Of a DNA stretch of 64,000 nt, positions 32,816 through 43,749 are shown piece by piece; positions within the stretch are counted from its first letter, which is position 1, and every line of letters begins with the position of its first letter. The position numbers were made by a program, and so were the translations under genes. Source of the DNA: Lunularia cruciata (Eukaryota > Streptophyta > Marchantiopsida > Lunulariales > Lunulariaceae); NCBI GenBank assembly GCA_948567375.1, contig OX419755.1:25622517-25686516 (forward strand), given 5' to 3'. The notes under the pieces are model-generated. The model saw only the letters and a list, made by a program, of their open reading frames with translations. It made no database searches and had not been told where the DNA came from.

Positions 32816-33855
32816 TTGAAACCAAATAGAGAAGAAATGAGGGGAAACTTGTGTTTTGATCAAGCTCAGGAAGTAGTCTTTGTGTTAGAGAAAGAAAGAC
32901 TTGGATTGGATCAGACCCAAAGAAGCTTACTTCGTGTCAAAGAAGGAAAAACTCGGATCAGACGCCGAAGGAAGAAAGGAAGTTGTAGGATTCTTGCATG
33001 GGCCATATCTCAGTGGAGACAAGTCCAAATCATGCATGTTATATCTCGTTAAAAGCGTCTATTCAAGGCTTTCCATTGCCACAAAAATTGCAGAGTTTGG
33101 AGGTCTATACAAGAAGTTACTAGCATTTGAAGTTTTGGTAGTAGATATACAAAGTAGTTTAATGTCTTCGGGTTGGTGTTTTCGGGTCAATGTGACTTTG
33201 AACTTCGGTTTTCAGGTTTACACAACTTTGGGTTAGAAGCTTCTTTGCCTCAAGACAAAGATGACTAGATCTGAGATAGTCGGACCTTGTAGTGCAATGA
33301 AAGTGACTTTGGGAATCTTGTCAGAGGCATTAGAGAGAGTTAGGATAGAGAAAAAAATAGATAGTTAGGATACCCATGACTTCAATTTCAATTCTGATTG
33401 AAGATAGGATAGAGTTAGAGGAGAAATAGTAGTATTGAATAAACCCAAAGTGCAAGAGCATACAGTAAGTGTCTTCGGGTCAGTAACATGAGTGATTGGG
33501 GGAAAGTGGGTTACAAATTGAAGGCGTAGATAGTGTACCCATGCTTTTAATTACAACTCTTGATGAGGATATAGTAGAATTAGCAAAGGAATTGATAGTA
33601 GCTAGACCCGAAGTAGATGAAGTAGGAGTGTAGATGTCTTTGGAGTTACCATTGGAGGTATTAGAGAAGAGTGGGTTAGGAGAAAGAGAGTTAGAAGGAT
33701 TCCCTATGATGGGAATTGTAGATCAAGAAGGAGAAATGTTAGAATTGGTAGAGAAGTTAGGAGTTATGAAACCCGAGGATAGAGTAGTAGTGAGTGAAGT
33801 TACTTCAGGATCGGGTTTGAAAGCCGAAGAAGAAGTAGACATCGGATCGGAGTAG
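32816..33855 (+). pseudogene. Remnant U3 coding sequence of GLR-F
   Basis: A 5' stretch (32816-33236; KPNREEMRGNL, ERLGLDQTQRSLLRVKEG) recurs in GLR-G (47368-47066) and may be a relic of a different ORF or noncoding U3. The 3' part (33540-33855) encodes the acidic C-terminal end of the GLR protein (MSLELPLEVLEKSG, EEMLELVEKLG-like, EEEVDIGSE). The N-terminal domain and coiled coil are absent. Function unknown. Confidence 0.55.
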
Positions 33856-33970
33856 TAACACTTTTGAGATTTGAAGAGGCAAATATGAAGAGGTACATTG
33901 TCATTTTGGATCTATAGGTTAGAAGAGTTGTTGTAGAACGGTATAGTTGTTAAAACTATCGTTTGCTTCA

Positions 33971-33979
33971 CTATTTAAG
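33971..33979 (+). promoter_or_regulatory. TATA-like box of GLR-F LTR
   Basis: CTATTTAAG with the conserved context GCTTCA upstream and GAGTGGCATT downstream, as in GLR-E and GLR-H. Confidence 0.5.
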
Positions 33980-34649
33980 AGTGGCATTCGCAATCTTATG
34001 TTATTCAGTGCTCATTATTTCTGAGAATAGATAAAGTAAAGTGTTGTGAAGTAGTGCTCGTTGCTTGAGCTTGATTCCGAGTATCAACTCTATGTCTGTA
34101 ATTGTGAGTGTGTGGAGAAATTTGAAGTGCAAGTTAGTGTGTTTGTTGGATGTTGGATTCCGTAGCCTTGATCTTTACTCTGTGTGTTTGATCTTGAGTG
34201 AAGTGCAATCAAAGCAATGCCTTGACAGCTCTGAGAGGAATTTTAATGTTGGTAGTATTATGCATTTGTGAGTGCAACGCAAAGTTGATGTGAAGCAATT
34301 TTGTTCAAGGAAGTTGTGCCTTCAGTGGAGGGGTAGAACACAATTCTGAGGCAAAGTCATTTTGCAGTGCAATGTCATTTCTAGGAGAGCTTGAATCATC
34401 ACAATCAAGATTTTTTGGAAAGATTTGAAGGAGTTGTGATTAAGAAGTGTTAATTCGTGATGAGACTGCGAGTCAGTGCTTGTTACTCTCTTCTGAGTGT
34501 GGTTTCTACCTGAGAGATTAAAGATGCAACCAAGAAGAACTAAATTGTGACATTTAACATCGTATTTGACCAATTCTGAATTATATTTCTATGGGAACAA
34601 ACTTTACTTACCCAATTACCACAAAAGTGATATTTGCTGGGTAGTCACA

Positions 34650-34819
34650 ATGGGGCCATATCATGCAATGCACATTTATGAAAATTGTTCTATTGAACTT
34701 GTAGACTGGAGGGCAATCCCTTTGCCATTAGAGTGAATGGGTGGAAAGTTAAAAATATTGGACCATGGACTCAGACTTTTATAAAGAACCCAAAGCCAAT
34801 GTGCATGGGGATGCTCAAT
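34650..34819 (+). pseudogene. C-terminal end of GLR-A integrase
   Basis: The frame broken at 32752 resumes as MGPYHAMHIYENCSIELVD, the usual GPY-type end of gypsy integrases (RWMGPY across the insertion), followed by VNGWKVKNI. This continuity proves the GLR-F insertion and fixes the pol end just before the polypurine tract. Confidence 0.8.
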
Positions 34820-34834
34820 TTGAGGGAGGAGGTA
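34820..34834 (+). other. Polypurine tract of GLR-A
   Basis: TTGAGGGAGGAGGTA directly precedes the LTR start TGTGGTACCC at 34835. Together with the primer-binding site at 6139 it brackets the internal region and shows that the flanking 3-kb units are LTRs. Confidence 0.8.
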
Positions 34835-35348
34835 TGTGGTACCCATGTTTTTTTTAAACAAGTTTCAAGAAAGAAGTGCATTGTTAAAGCCAAAGGAAGG
34901 TTGAATCAGAAGAAACAAGAAGAATTGTATGGTTGGCATGATCCAAAGTCAACCTTGGGTCAAAGTCAAAAGGGCTCAAGTCAAATGGATGGAAGCATGA
35001 AGCCAAAGACAAAGAACTTTGTATCAAGATGCGCAATCCAATCTGAGGAACCTGTAACAACTTTCCTTGGGTTTAGCCAATCAAGAAAGTATGTATAAAG
35101 AAAGTGACTACCTCAAGATCAAGAAGACATTGAGAGTGACAAAAAACAGACACATAGAATTGTAGTGTCAATTGAAGATTGATTGAAAAATGACCAATTA
35201 GCAAAAGACTATTTAAATTGAGACATCATTACGGGTATTGTGAAATATCACAACAGTATCCAATGCCTCTCAAGAGGTGTCTTGAAGGTGTTAAAATCTC
35301 AAGTTTTGGGAAGGGTTTGATCTTTTAAAGACCAAGAGTGAAGAAGCA

Positions 35349-37790
35349 CATGATGGCCCTAAAGAGGAATAAGCAAAGTGTGATGAGGGGTCTTGCAATT
35401 CATTGATTAGATGTAATGGTAAGGATCAAAGTCTTGAACAGACTTTGCATCACATTTTTGGCCTGGAACATGAATTTGAGCTTTCCAAGTTCCATGGCAG
35501 AAATTGCTGCCAAAAATTGCTACCAACAATTGTAGAGATAGGCCCAAGCATAAAGGGTAGAGAGGAAATCCGGCTTGATGGACTGAGTTGGATTGGATTT
35601 TAGTCTTGGGGAGAGAAACAAGAGAAGTAGGGAGGGTCACCTTCTATAGGAAGTGTGAGTCTTCAAAAGAAACTGCCAAGGTGAAGAATTCTTTCAGCAT
35701 ACTTTGCACCAAGAATGAGTACAAGGTAGATAGTTATAAGGACCCAATACAAAGGGGGGTTGTCAGCATGATGGTGGCCATGTTTAAGCTAGAGAAAACC
35801 ACCTATGTAAAACTGTAGCAAGCAGTGTTCTTCCACCAAATGTTTGCAAGAGAGGCGATAGATTGGGTGAAGTGTTTGCACCAACGTGTTTGGCAAATGA
35901 TTACTAGTTGGAGAATGGATATGCCACCATTACTTTGTACTCCTTGTAGCTCACTTCTACTTTGGATAAAACTTACTTAGCTTGGAGGAGAGAGAATGGA
36001 TGGTGTTCCATTTCACCTCAACTTACAAAGAGAAGTGGATGGAGATGAGCAATATTATATCAATTGGGTTTGAGAAGGCAATGACTACTACCTCAAGAGT
36101 GGGAAGGATAGGATAATATCAATGGACATCCCATGCCAAGAAAGAGAAGTAGACCCAAAGGAAGAATAATGTTGATACATCCATAGAAGATAAGAAGGTT
36201 GAATCCAATGCCAATGCCAATAGAAGTGAAGGAACCGTCTTTGGAGGAAGAACCAGAAGGAGAAGCCAAGTCAAAAGTGTGACGACTCAAGAGTGGAAGA
36301 AGAGTTCACTCTAAAGAGTGGAGAGTCCAGCAATGAGAATGAAGGAGAGCCCAAAGTTCAGCAATTGGGGAAAGAGGTTGTTGGAGAGGAAGAGTTGGAG
36401 TTCCATGAGGCAATTGACCAAATGACGGAAGAGACTAGCCTTGTTTGGAGTTTCTTGCATTTAAGTTAGAAGACAAATGAGCAAAAGAGGCTACCTTGTT
36501 ATTTCCAAAGGGCAGAAAGATCAAAAAGAAGTGCTCAAGCTGTAGTTGTAGGTCCAAGCAAAGCTAAAGATGAAAGAGAAAGCTCAGATGGGGTGATGTT
36601 GAAGCTACAAAATTGCATCTTAAGGGTAAAGCACAAGTTGAAGAAGCACCTACCCAAGACAAAGATGTGGGAGATGAAGAAGTAAGACATGTCAAAGTTG
36701 AGTATCTATCAAAGATTGTGTGTCCTTTGTTGGTGCAACTATAGAGGGAGAAAGTGGAGTTAAAGAAGAATCATCCTAGAGTGAAGGATGAGTTGGAAGT
36801 GGTCACTAGAGTGGAGAGACCTCTAAGTTGAGGCGTAAGCTAACCAAAGGAGAGAAGGAAGCCAAAGAACTTTAGGTTGAAGTAGTTCTTTGGAATAAAA
36901 GCCTTGATACCATGCACAAGAACTTCATGAGTACGGTGAAGAGTTGAAGGAGCAGAAGGTGTTGTTTGAGAAGATGAAGCAAGAAGTTGATGCAAGAGTA
37001 GAAGTCATACACTCAATGGCAATTGTAGCAATAATGGAGCAAGAGTTGGAGAGTCTAATGAAGAGTGCAGCATAGAAAGATCAAACCTGGTAACAAGAGT
37101 CAATAAATAAACATCAAGAGGAAGATTGATTGTGAGGGTTGATCAGAAGTATAGAAGGTCAACTAGTCCAATATGTGGAAGAGAAGGAAGCATTAAAGGC
37201 CAATTTGAGGACAAGTTGACAATGTATTGGAACAAATTGGAGGTAGAGCAAAGTAAGGAGAAGATAATGTCAAGTGTGGAGTCAGGTTCAGTAGGAGCAG
37301 TCCTTGAGGATATGAAGGTGATGTTGAGTATTGATGCCAAGGGTAAGTTAGAAGAGGCGACGCTCCATGAATTAAAATTGTTGGTGCAAGAAACAAGAAG
37401 AAGGAAGGCAAAGGATATCTATTTGAACAATCTTTTGATTTTCTTGAGAGATCATGTAGATAGGAAGATGTTAGAAGTAGGAGACAATGTCTGTCTTAGA
37501 TTCGATTTAGTTAGATCTGATTTAGATAGATTTTGTGGTGAGATGAAGGTAAATAAGAAGTCCAAAATTGTAGGAGTAGGAGTACAAGTATCTTCAAGGG
37601 AGTTGCCTAAGACATTAAGAGATGTTGAGTTAGTTGATAAAGAAGTAGATGACCTCAATTGTAGTTCAGACTGAAGAGATTATAGAAATAAAACAGAGAG
37701 TAGTAGTATTAAATAGACCCAAAGAAGGGGAATTAATTGTAGATACATTGGCTTTGGAAGCCAAAGTCCAAGTTGACATTAGAGTGGAGT
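35349..37790 (+). pseudogene. U3 ORF of GLR-A 3' LTR (broken)
   Basis: It starts at paired ATGs (35349/35352, MMALKRNK) and passes through N-terminal-domain pieces (RLCITFLAWN at about 35440; KNEYKVDSYKDPIQRG at about 35715). A degraded linker (36100-36700) and coiled coil (36700-37120) follow. The best-preserved segment, 37126-37674, contains LHELKLLVQETRRRKAKD and LRDHVDRKMLEVGDNVCLR. The tail ends near 37790. Because it sits 3' of pol, this ORF could be translated from a subgenomic or independent transcript. The copy is nonfunctional. Confidence 0.65.
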
Positions 37791-37909
37791 AGTAATACTT
37801 TTGAGATATAAAGAGGCAGATATGAAGAAGTGGTTTGTCATTTCAGATTTGTAGGTTGGTAAAGTTGTTGTAGAATAGTATTTTTGTTAGTAACTATCAA
37901 ATTCAAAGC

Positions 37910-37918
37910 CTATTTAAA
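37910..37918 (+). promoter_or_regulatory. TATA-like box of GLR-A 3' LTR
   Basis: CTATTTAAA at the position equivalent to 5469 in the 5' LTR. Confidence 0.5.
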
Positions 37919-39899
37919 GGAAGCATTTGTAGTGTGTTGTTGTTCAATATTCATATTTCTAAAGTTGAGTAAAGCAAAATGTTGTAACTTAGTGCTCATC
38001 ATTTCAGCTTAATTTTAGGAATCAATCATATGTGTGTGTTTGTGAGTCTTTGGAGAAATTTGAAGTGCAAGGCAGTGAGCTTATTGATGTTGGATCCACA
38101 ATATTGATTTCATTTTGTGTGTTTGATCCTGAGTGAATAGCAATCAAAGCAATGCCTTGATGGATCTATGAGGAACTGTAGTGTTGGTAGTATTCTGCAT
38201 TTGTGAGCAAAGCATTGGATTGATGTGAAGCAACTCTAATTGAGGAAGTTGTGCCTTCAATGGAGGGATGGAACACAATTTTGAAAGTTGTTTTGTAGTG
38301 AATTAGCCTTCTTTGGGAGAGTTTGAATCATCACAATCAAGATTTTTTGGAAAGATTTGAAGTATTGTGATTTGTGGGTGACATTTTATTGTGACAAGAT
38401 TGTGATTAAGTGCTTGTTACTTTCTTTTGGGTGTGGTTTCTACCTACGAGATTAAAGATGCAACCAGACTGTTTGTTATATTTTACTTTGTTACATTTTA
38501 CTTTGTATTTGACCATTTTTTGAATCATATCTCTATGGGAACAAACTTTACTTATTGATTATCACAAAAGTGATACTTGCGGAATTATCACATGATTTTT
38601 GTGCACTTAATTGTTTTTCTATAGATATTGTAGGTATTATCTCCTCTAAGTTTAAAACTATCTTGCTAATGAGAGTGTGAGGTAATGCTTCTCCCTAACC
38701 AAAAACACCTTGGCCTTGCAGAGTGGCAATGAGTAGATATGACTAGAGCACATTGTAGAAGGAAGTGGAGAGGACATACAAATCAGCTAGAAGGGGCACC
38801 AAAATGTCAACTAGGTTATCCCATCCTGTAGTGGAAATGTGGGAGCGTTGGAAGGCAAGGAAAGTGACAGTACAATCCTTGCATGGCCTATTGTTCCCAT
38901 GGCACGGGGAGGTGATGTAGCCGGGGCTCCCATAGTGACTACAATTCCATTCAAAGAAAGGAATTCCCCTTAGACATTTACCCTCAAGGATGGTTTGAAG
39001 GTTGGTCGTCCTTAGAACCCATCAGCCTCCTTGGTATGTCACTTAGATTGGTTTATTAATACATCAATAAATGTGGTTCTAATAACTTGGACCAGATATA
39101 GGATCAGTGCAACAATCCACAGAGGAGCATTGATTCCTCAACAACCATTTAAATATTTGCAACTTTCAACCTTACCATTTGACACATAGCTAGAGAAGGT
39201 GCACCATAGTTTATTAGCCTTGTCTTACATCAAACTTAGGCTCTAAATTGCATAATAAAATCTTGCAAGAGGAAGGATCTCACTTCCATATGGTGCTAAG
39301 TCTATATTTCTTGTAGGAGTCTATTTGATTTAATCTACAAATCTTTGAGAGCCTTGAGAACTCCTTTTAGTAGTCTTTGCTGACCAAATCAAGATTACCC
39401 CTCAAAGGAAGCAACTACTCCTTAATTATTAGATCTCAACCCTAAAAAGAATTTTCAAGCCTACTATAAAATACTATAATAGTTTGTGGCTATTGCTACC
39501 CTAGCAATCTACACCATAATGGCTAATTGGCTCTCCTCCCTTAGATGCTAAATAATCCTAACCTATTAGTATGCCATTGAACTCTTCATTAATTTCTTCT
39601 ACCACTATATATTCTTATCAATTTCTTTACTCATAGAACTTTTCTTCCCAGACATCTTGTCTTTGAATTTTTTTGCACTATGACAAGTATACACCTAGTC
39701 TTTCTTAGATCTCAAAATTTGATTCCATTTCACAAAAACATGGAAATTTGTTCTATATTGACCGTTACCCTTAAATTAACATGCCAATTTACTACCAACC
39801 CTATAATGAGTACGGTAAGGTCAAATCGGTATATATGCTCTACCAATGTGAAAATCAGTGCCTCCCACTATAGCCTAGAAAAAGTTGCAAAGACTTCCC

Positions 39900-42669
39900 T
39901 TTGCATATCCTACATCAGACTTGGTCACAAGAGGAATGTGTACCAAGCTGACCATTACTTATCTTCTTGGCGCAAAGCTTTTGCTGCTTCCTTTACTTGA
40001 TCCACATCAATCACTCTAGGAGCTTGGAAGTTCATGAAAAATGGGAGATCTTTGACTACAATTAGGTTATAACTAGATCTATGGCTTGGAGGAATAACTA
40101 CCTTCAGCCATTCTTGGAATTTGCAAGTCCCCTATGAGACTGGGCTCAACTATTCTGGTTGGAGGGAAGGTTGCCTACCCAATGATTGTAGGGCACTCAC
40201 CTCCTAAGCACAAGTCTCCAACCTTGAATCCTCTACATCTGAGGAGCAATTAGCTCTTTTTGCAAGTGTGTTTAGAACTCGAGGGCTTGTGTGGCACACA
40301 TGAAGTACAAGAAGTCAGGAAATATTGGACCTATTCCTTCCACCCATTGCTTGAAAATCTCAGCCACATCAAGGGCTATTTGATACCCCCCTTATCTTGC
40401 AAAAGATCACGTATTATCTTTCATCTAGGATTATTGTAGTGTTGGTCTTGTAAAAACTTCTTCTCCATCTATATATAGGCTTAATTGGCTCATCTTGTCA
40501 TCTAGGATATCTAGAATGGTTTCTTCCTAACAAGCACTTGGAAGTTCTTCCTTGATCAGCTCCAAGAGATCCACTATATAGGTTGCATGTATAGCACTCC
40601 CCATATTTTGGTATTTGTTTATTACCAATTCTTCTTTTGTCATTTCCTCTTGTCCCATATTTTCTCTAGGAATGTGACTATTTTTACCCATAGTTTCAAT
40701 GATCTCCTCTTTAAGGAACCTATCTCCCCTAGTTCTTATCCTTATGGGACTACCCTCATGTTTCCTCATATGGCTTCTTGATGACTTTTCATTCCTTCTA
40801 TGAGGTGAGTTGGGACCAGGTCCCCTCTTACCACCAAGGGTATTACATGGAGTAGAAGGCCTTGAAGAGTTCAAGGTAGGTGAACTCTTACCTATGGGAC
40901 TACCTCCAGATTGTGTCTCTGAGGGGCCTGCTCCATCATCCTTGGGTCTCCACATCCCACCCCACCCCACTCCACTCCACTCCACTCCACTCCACTACAC
41001 TATCCTTGTAGATAGTTCTTGTATCTTCTTTATAATTACTTTGGAGTCCTCCTTTGCATGGGATGCTTGGTTCCATAGTGTGCAAAGATCTTCCTCTAGT
41101 TGCTTGGTCTTCAACTTTTTGACTTCAAATTTTTTATCAACAATTTCCTTGTTGGTCCAAAGAGCTTGAAGTTGAGTTAGTGCCTCCCTTAACTCTTTCC
41201 CAATAGTGATAGATTGCTTCTACCACCCGGCCTCCTGCACTACCCAAAAAAGCTACCTCTTGGTATTTATATGAATTCTCCTTTACTACATGATCCCATG
41301 CTTCCCATAATGAATGCATTTGGCTACAAGCAAAATGGCCACATCTTAACTCCATTAATATGGAAACCATCCCATGCTTCCATCTTGAGTTAGGTTTCTC
41401 TAGCCATTGATTATAGTATTCCTTGCTTACTAGATTCTTAGCAAGGGCATCTATTACTTTGATAGACAACTCTAATTGGTTGTGTTCTATGGGATCCTCA
41501 TCCCATAGTCTCCTGGTTGCTGCATTGGCATCCTACAAATTGCTCGGCCACTCCATAAGCATCAAGTGCAATATAAGAGTGGCCTCCAAAACAAGAAACA
41601 ACCTTTGCTTTGGAGATATTGGTGGTATAGAAGCCCCCATGCCAAGAATCCCATATCATTAATTAATGATAAAATTAGGTTGGTAACATTACACCCCTCC
41701 TTTTGAGGAGATCCTTTTGTTCCCTTCTTTTCCCCTAGTTGGGTGAGCATATCTCTATAAGGTTATGGTGAATCATCCTAAAGGTTGATGATATCCACCT
41801 TCTCCTATTGCTTGTGCTTAGTGGGGCTTCTTGGAGCTTCCTTTCTTGCCTTTGGCATCTAAGCCTCTCACCTTGGCTAGAGCTGGTTTTGCTTGCTTGC
41901 CATCATTGGTGGGCTTCTTCATTGTTACCCTTAACTTCCTTTTCTCCTTCATTGAGGTTGGAGATATTGTTACACCCTTCTCCATGCTAGTCATCTTTTT
42001 ATGTTTACTGCCCGTAGCCTCTACTTCTATGAGAATTGGTGGTCATGTAGCTCCATTTCCTTGGTTGCATAATGACATGTATTTTCAACTTCAAGATGTT
42101 CTTCCACTCCTTTCCAATCCACTTGGTGAGGTCAGAGACCACTTGCACAATTGCATGGGAGCCCACATATTGTCCTCCTACACACTTTGTCATCTCTTGG
42201 TAGCTCTTCTTTAAAATCAGCATTTGAGATGAGGGCTACCTCCTTGACAAGGTTTTCTTTTAACTAGAAAGTGCCTAGGGCCAAGTGCTCCATAATTGCC
42301 ATTAGAACTGGTCCTATTGTGAAGGGCTTCCCTCCCTTTGTCTTCTATCAAGAATGCTTTCTTGAACCCTACATAGCATTCTTGTAGCTTTGTAAACAAT
42401 ATAGGAACATAATCAGATGCTTCTCCGTAAATAATGCTTTGGATGAGAGTGGCCATGAGGGGTGCACTTAGATATGATACGTTCCCTTGGCCTCCTGTAA
42501 GCCAATGGAAATTCTTCATGGTAAAGTGAAGTGATAGATATGTCAACCATTGCCATTGGGAACCTAATTTTGTGCATGGTTCTGAATGTGTTATTAGTAG
42601 TTTTGGAGGAAAACATTTGCGGAAAATAGGCCCTATAAGTGTTGCAAGTTGAATTGCAATTCCGTCCAT
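39900..42669 (-). pseudogene. Long degenerate ORF of family G3
   Basis: Pieces in order, leftwards: 42669-42217 (globular, with HFTMKNFHWLTGGQGNVSYL and YVPILFTKLQECYVGF), 42223-42005, 41469-41137 (RWKHGMVSILMELRCGHF, SLWEAWDHVVKENS), a lysine-rich coiled segment near 41150-41010 (KKFEVKKLKTKQLEEDL), then 40985-40527 (proline/serine/arginine-rich linker, then EEMTKEELVINKYQNMGS). I recognise no known domain. The plan (globular N-terminal part, coiled coil, charged linker) parallels the GLR ORF without clear sequence similarity. Stops are frequent. Confidence 0.45.
40961..40998. repeat. CCACT microsatellite
   Basis: About six tandem CCACT units follow a CCCAC-rich start. It lies within the linker part of the G3 ORF. 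Confidence 0.85.
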
Positions 42670-43749
42670 GCCAAGGAGATGTCTTCCTACTTTCTTTGCA
42701 GCAAGAATACTTCTTGTATTGTATCCTCAGTAATGTGGAATGACTTTGCTTTGGAGTCTACTATGACAACCCAGCAAATATCACCTTTGTGGTAATCGGG
42801 TAAGTAAAGTTTGTTCCCATAGAGATACAATTCAAAATTGGTCAAATACAAAGCAAAGTAACAATTTCATTTCTCCTTGGTTGCGTCTTTAATCTCTCAG
42901 GTAGAAACCACACCTAGAAGAGAGTAACAAGCACTGATTTGCAGTCTTGTCACAAATTAACACTCCTTACTCACAACTCCATCAATTCTTTCCAAACAAT
43001 CTTGATTGTGATGATTCAGGCTCTCCTGAAAATGGCACTTCACTATAAAACAACTTTGCCTCAGAATTGTGTTCTACCCCTCCACTGAAGGCACAACTTC
43101 CTCAATTGAAATTGCTTCACATCAACTTCACACTGCACTCACGAATGCAGAATACTACTAACACTACAATTCCTCTCAGATCTGTCAAGGCATTGCTTCA
43201 ATTGCACTTCACTCAAGATCAAACACATAGAATGAAGATCAAGGTTACGGAATCCAACATCCAACAAGCACACTGACTTGCACTTTGAAATTCTCCTAAC
43301 ACTCACAAACACAAACACAAAGTTGATACTTGGAATCAAGCTCAAGCAACGAGCACTACTTCATAGCACTTTGCTTTATCTATTCTGTGGTGCCCACATT
43401 TTTTGTTTTTTTCCAAAATAAAGGAGAAGAAGTGTATAGAGAAGTCGGATTGCGCCTGTAAGGCCGAAGAAGACGAAGAAAATTGTCTTCGGGGTGAAAC
43501 CCGAAGTAAAGTGACTTCGGGTCATAAGGCGAAGTACTCTGAAATGCCGTGTCAGCATACAATATGAAGTAAATTGTCTTCAGCTCGGGGGGAGCTCAAC
43601 CCGAGGCAAAGATAGTCTAACAACCTTTCGTCGGGGCGAGAAATTCAAGAAGGGGCCGTTTCAAAATTGGCGGCTCATACGCACAAAGGTGGGGTGACAG
43701 TGATAGGTGCATGCCGGAGGTGTGATTTCTTGGTAGAAACTCGAAGCGA

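Larger units (their letters stand above)
32753..34649 (+). mobile_element. GLR-F: short-form solo LTR in the GLR-A integrase
   Basis: The 1897-bp unit starts TGTGGTACCCACATTTTTC and ends GGGTAGTCACA, with a perfect ATGGG duplication at 32748-32752 and 34650-34654. It lacks most of the U3 ORF, keeping only its C-terminal end (33540-33855), then the TATA-like box (33971) and R/U5. Its length and deletion structure equal those of GLR-G (about 1892 bp), so this is a distinct short subfamily and not a random deletion. Confidence 0.9.
3037..38592 (+). mobile_element. GLR-A: nearly complete giant-LTR Ty3/gypsy retrotransposon, heavily interrupted
   Basis: The element reads 5' LTR (3037-6138, with its first ~230 bp displaced by GLR-B), primer-binding-site region (6139-6165), gag (6250-8663), the protease/RT/RNase H/integrase pol region (29454-32747), the integrase tail (34655-34819), a polypurine tract (34820-34834) and the 3' LTR (34835-38592). 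Two insertions separate its parts: 8669-29448 with TSD AATGT, and 32753-34649 with TSD ATGGG. In both cases the coding sequence resumes across the insertion, which confirms that the pieces belong together. Domain order PR-RT-RH-IN makes it Ty3/gypsy. The two LTRs differ by many substitutions and indels, and every ORF is broken, so this is the oldest GLR copy here. Confidence 0.85.
34835..38592 (+). repeat. 3' LTR of GLR-A
   Basis: About 3.76 kb, from TGTGGTACCC to ATTATCACA. It is colinear with 3037-6138 over its last ~3.5 kb. It carries the U3 ORF (35349-37790), a TATA-like box at 37910 and R/U5. It is CpG-poor with many indels, so it is old. The right flank is family G3 sequence. Confidence 0.85.
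38593..42761 (-). mobile_element. Family G3 gypsy remnant: upstream long-ORF region and gag start
   Basis: This old minus-strand retroelement sequence is continuous with 47472-52310 once GLR-G is removed (TSD TCTAC). It holds a long degenerate ORF (42669-39900) and then noncoding sequence (39900-38800). The segment 38680-39600 resembles 51060-52100 in the same orientation, for example GTAGAAGGAAGT and AGGACATACA at 38755 and 51141. That pair is consistent with two diverged LTR-end/leader copies. GLR-A abuts at 38592. Confidence 0.5.

Noticed and set aside
32816-33236. Independent gene in GLR-F
   Set aside because: The same stretch occurs at 47066-47368 in GLR-G as part of the short-form U3; no start context or domain supports a separate gene.
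40527-40985. Arginine/serine-rich splicing-factor-like protein
   Set aside because: The composition comes partly from a CCACT microsatellite and the segment is continuous with the broken G3 ORF.
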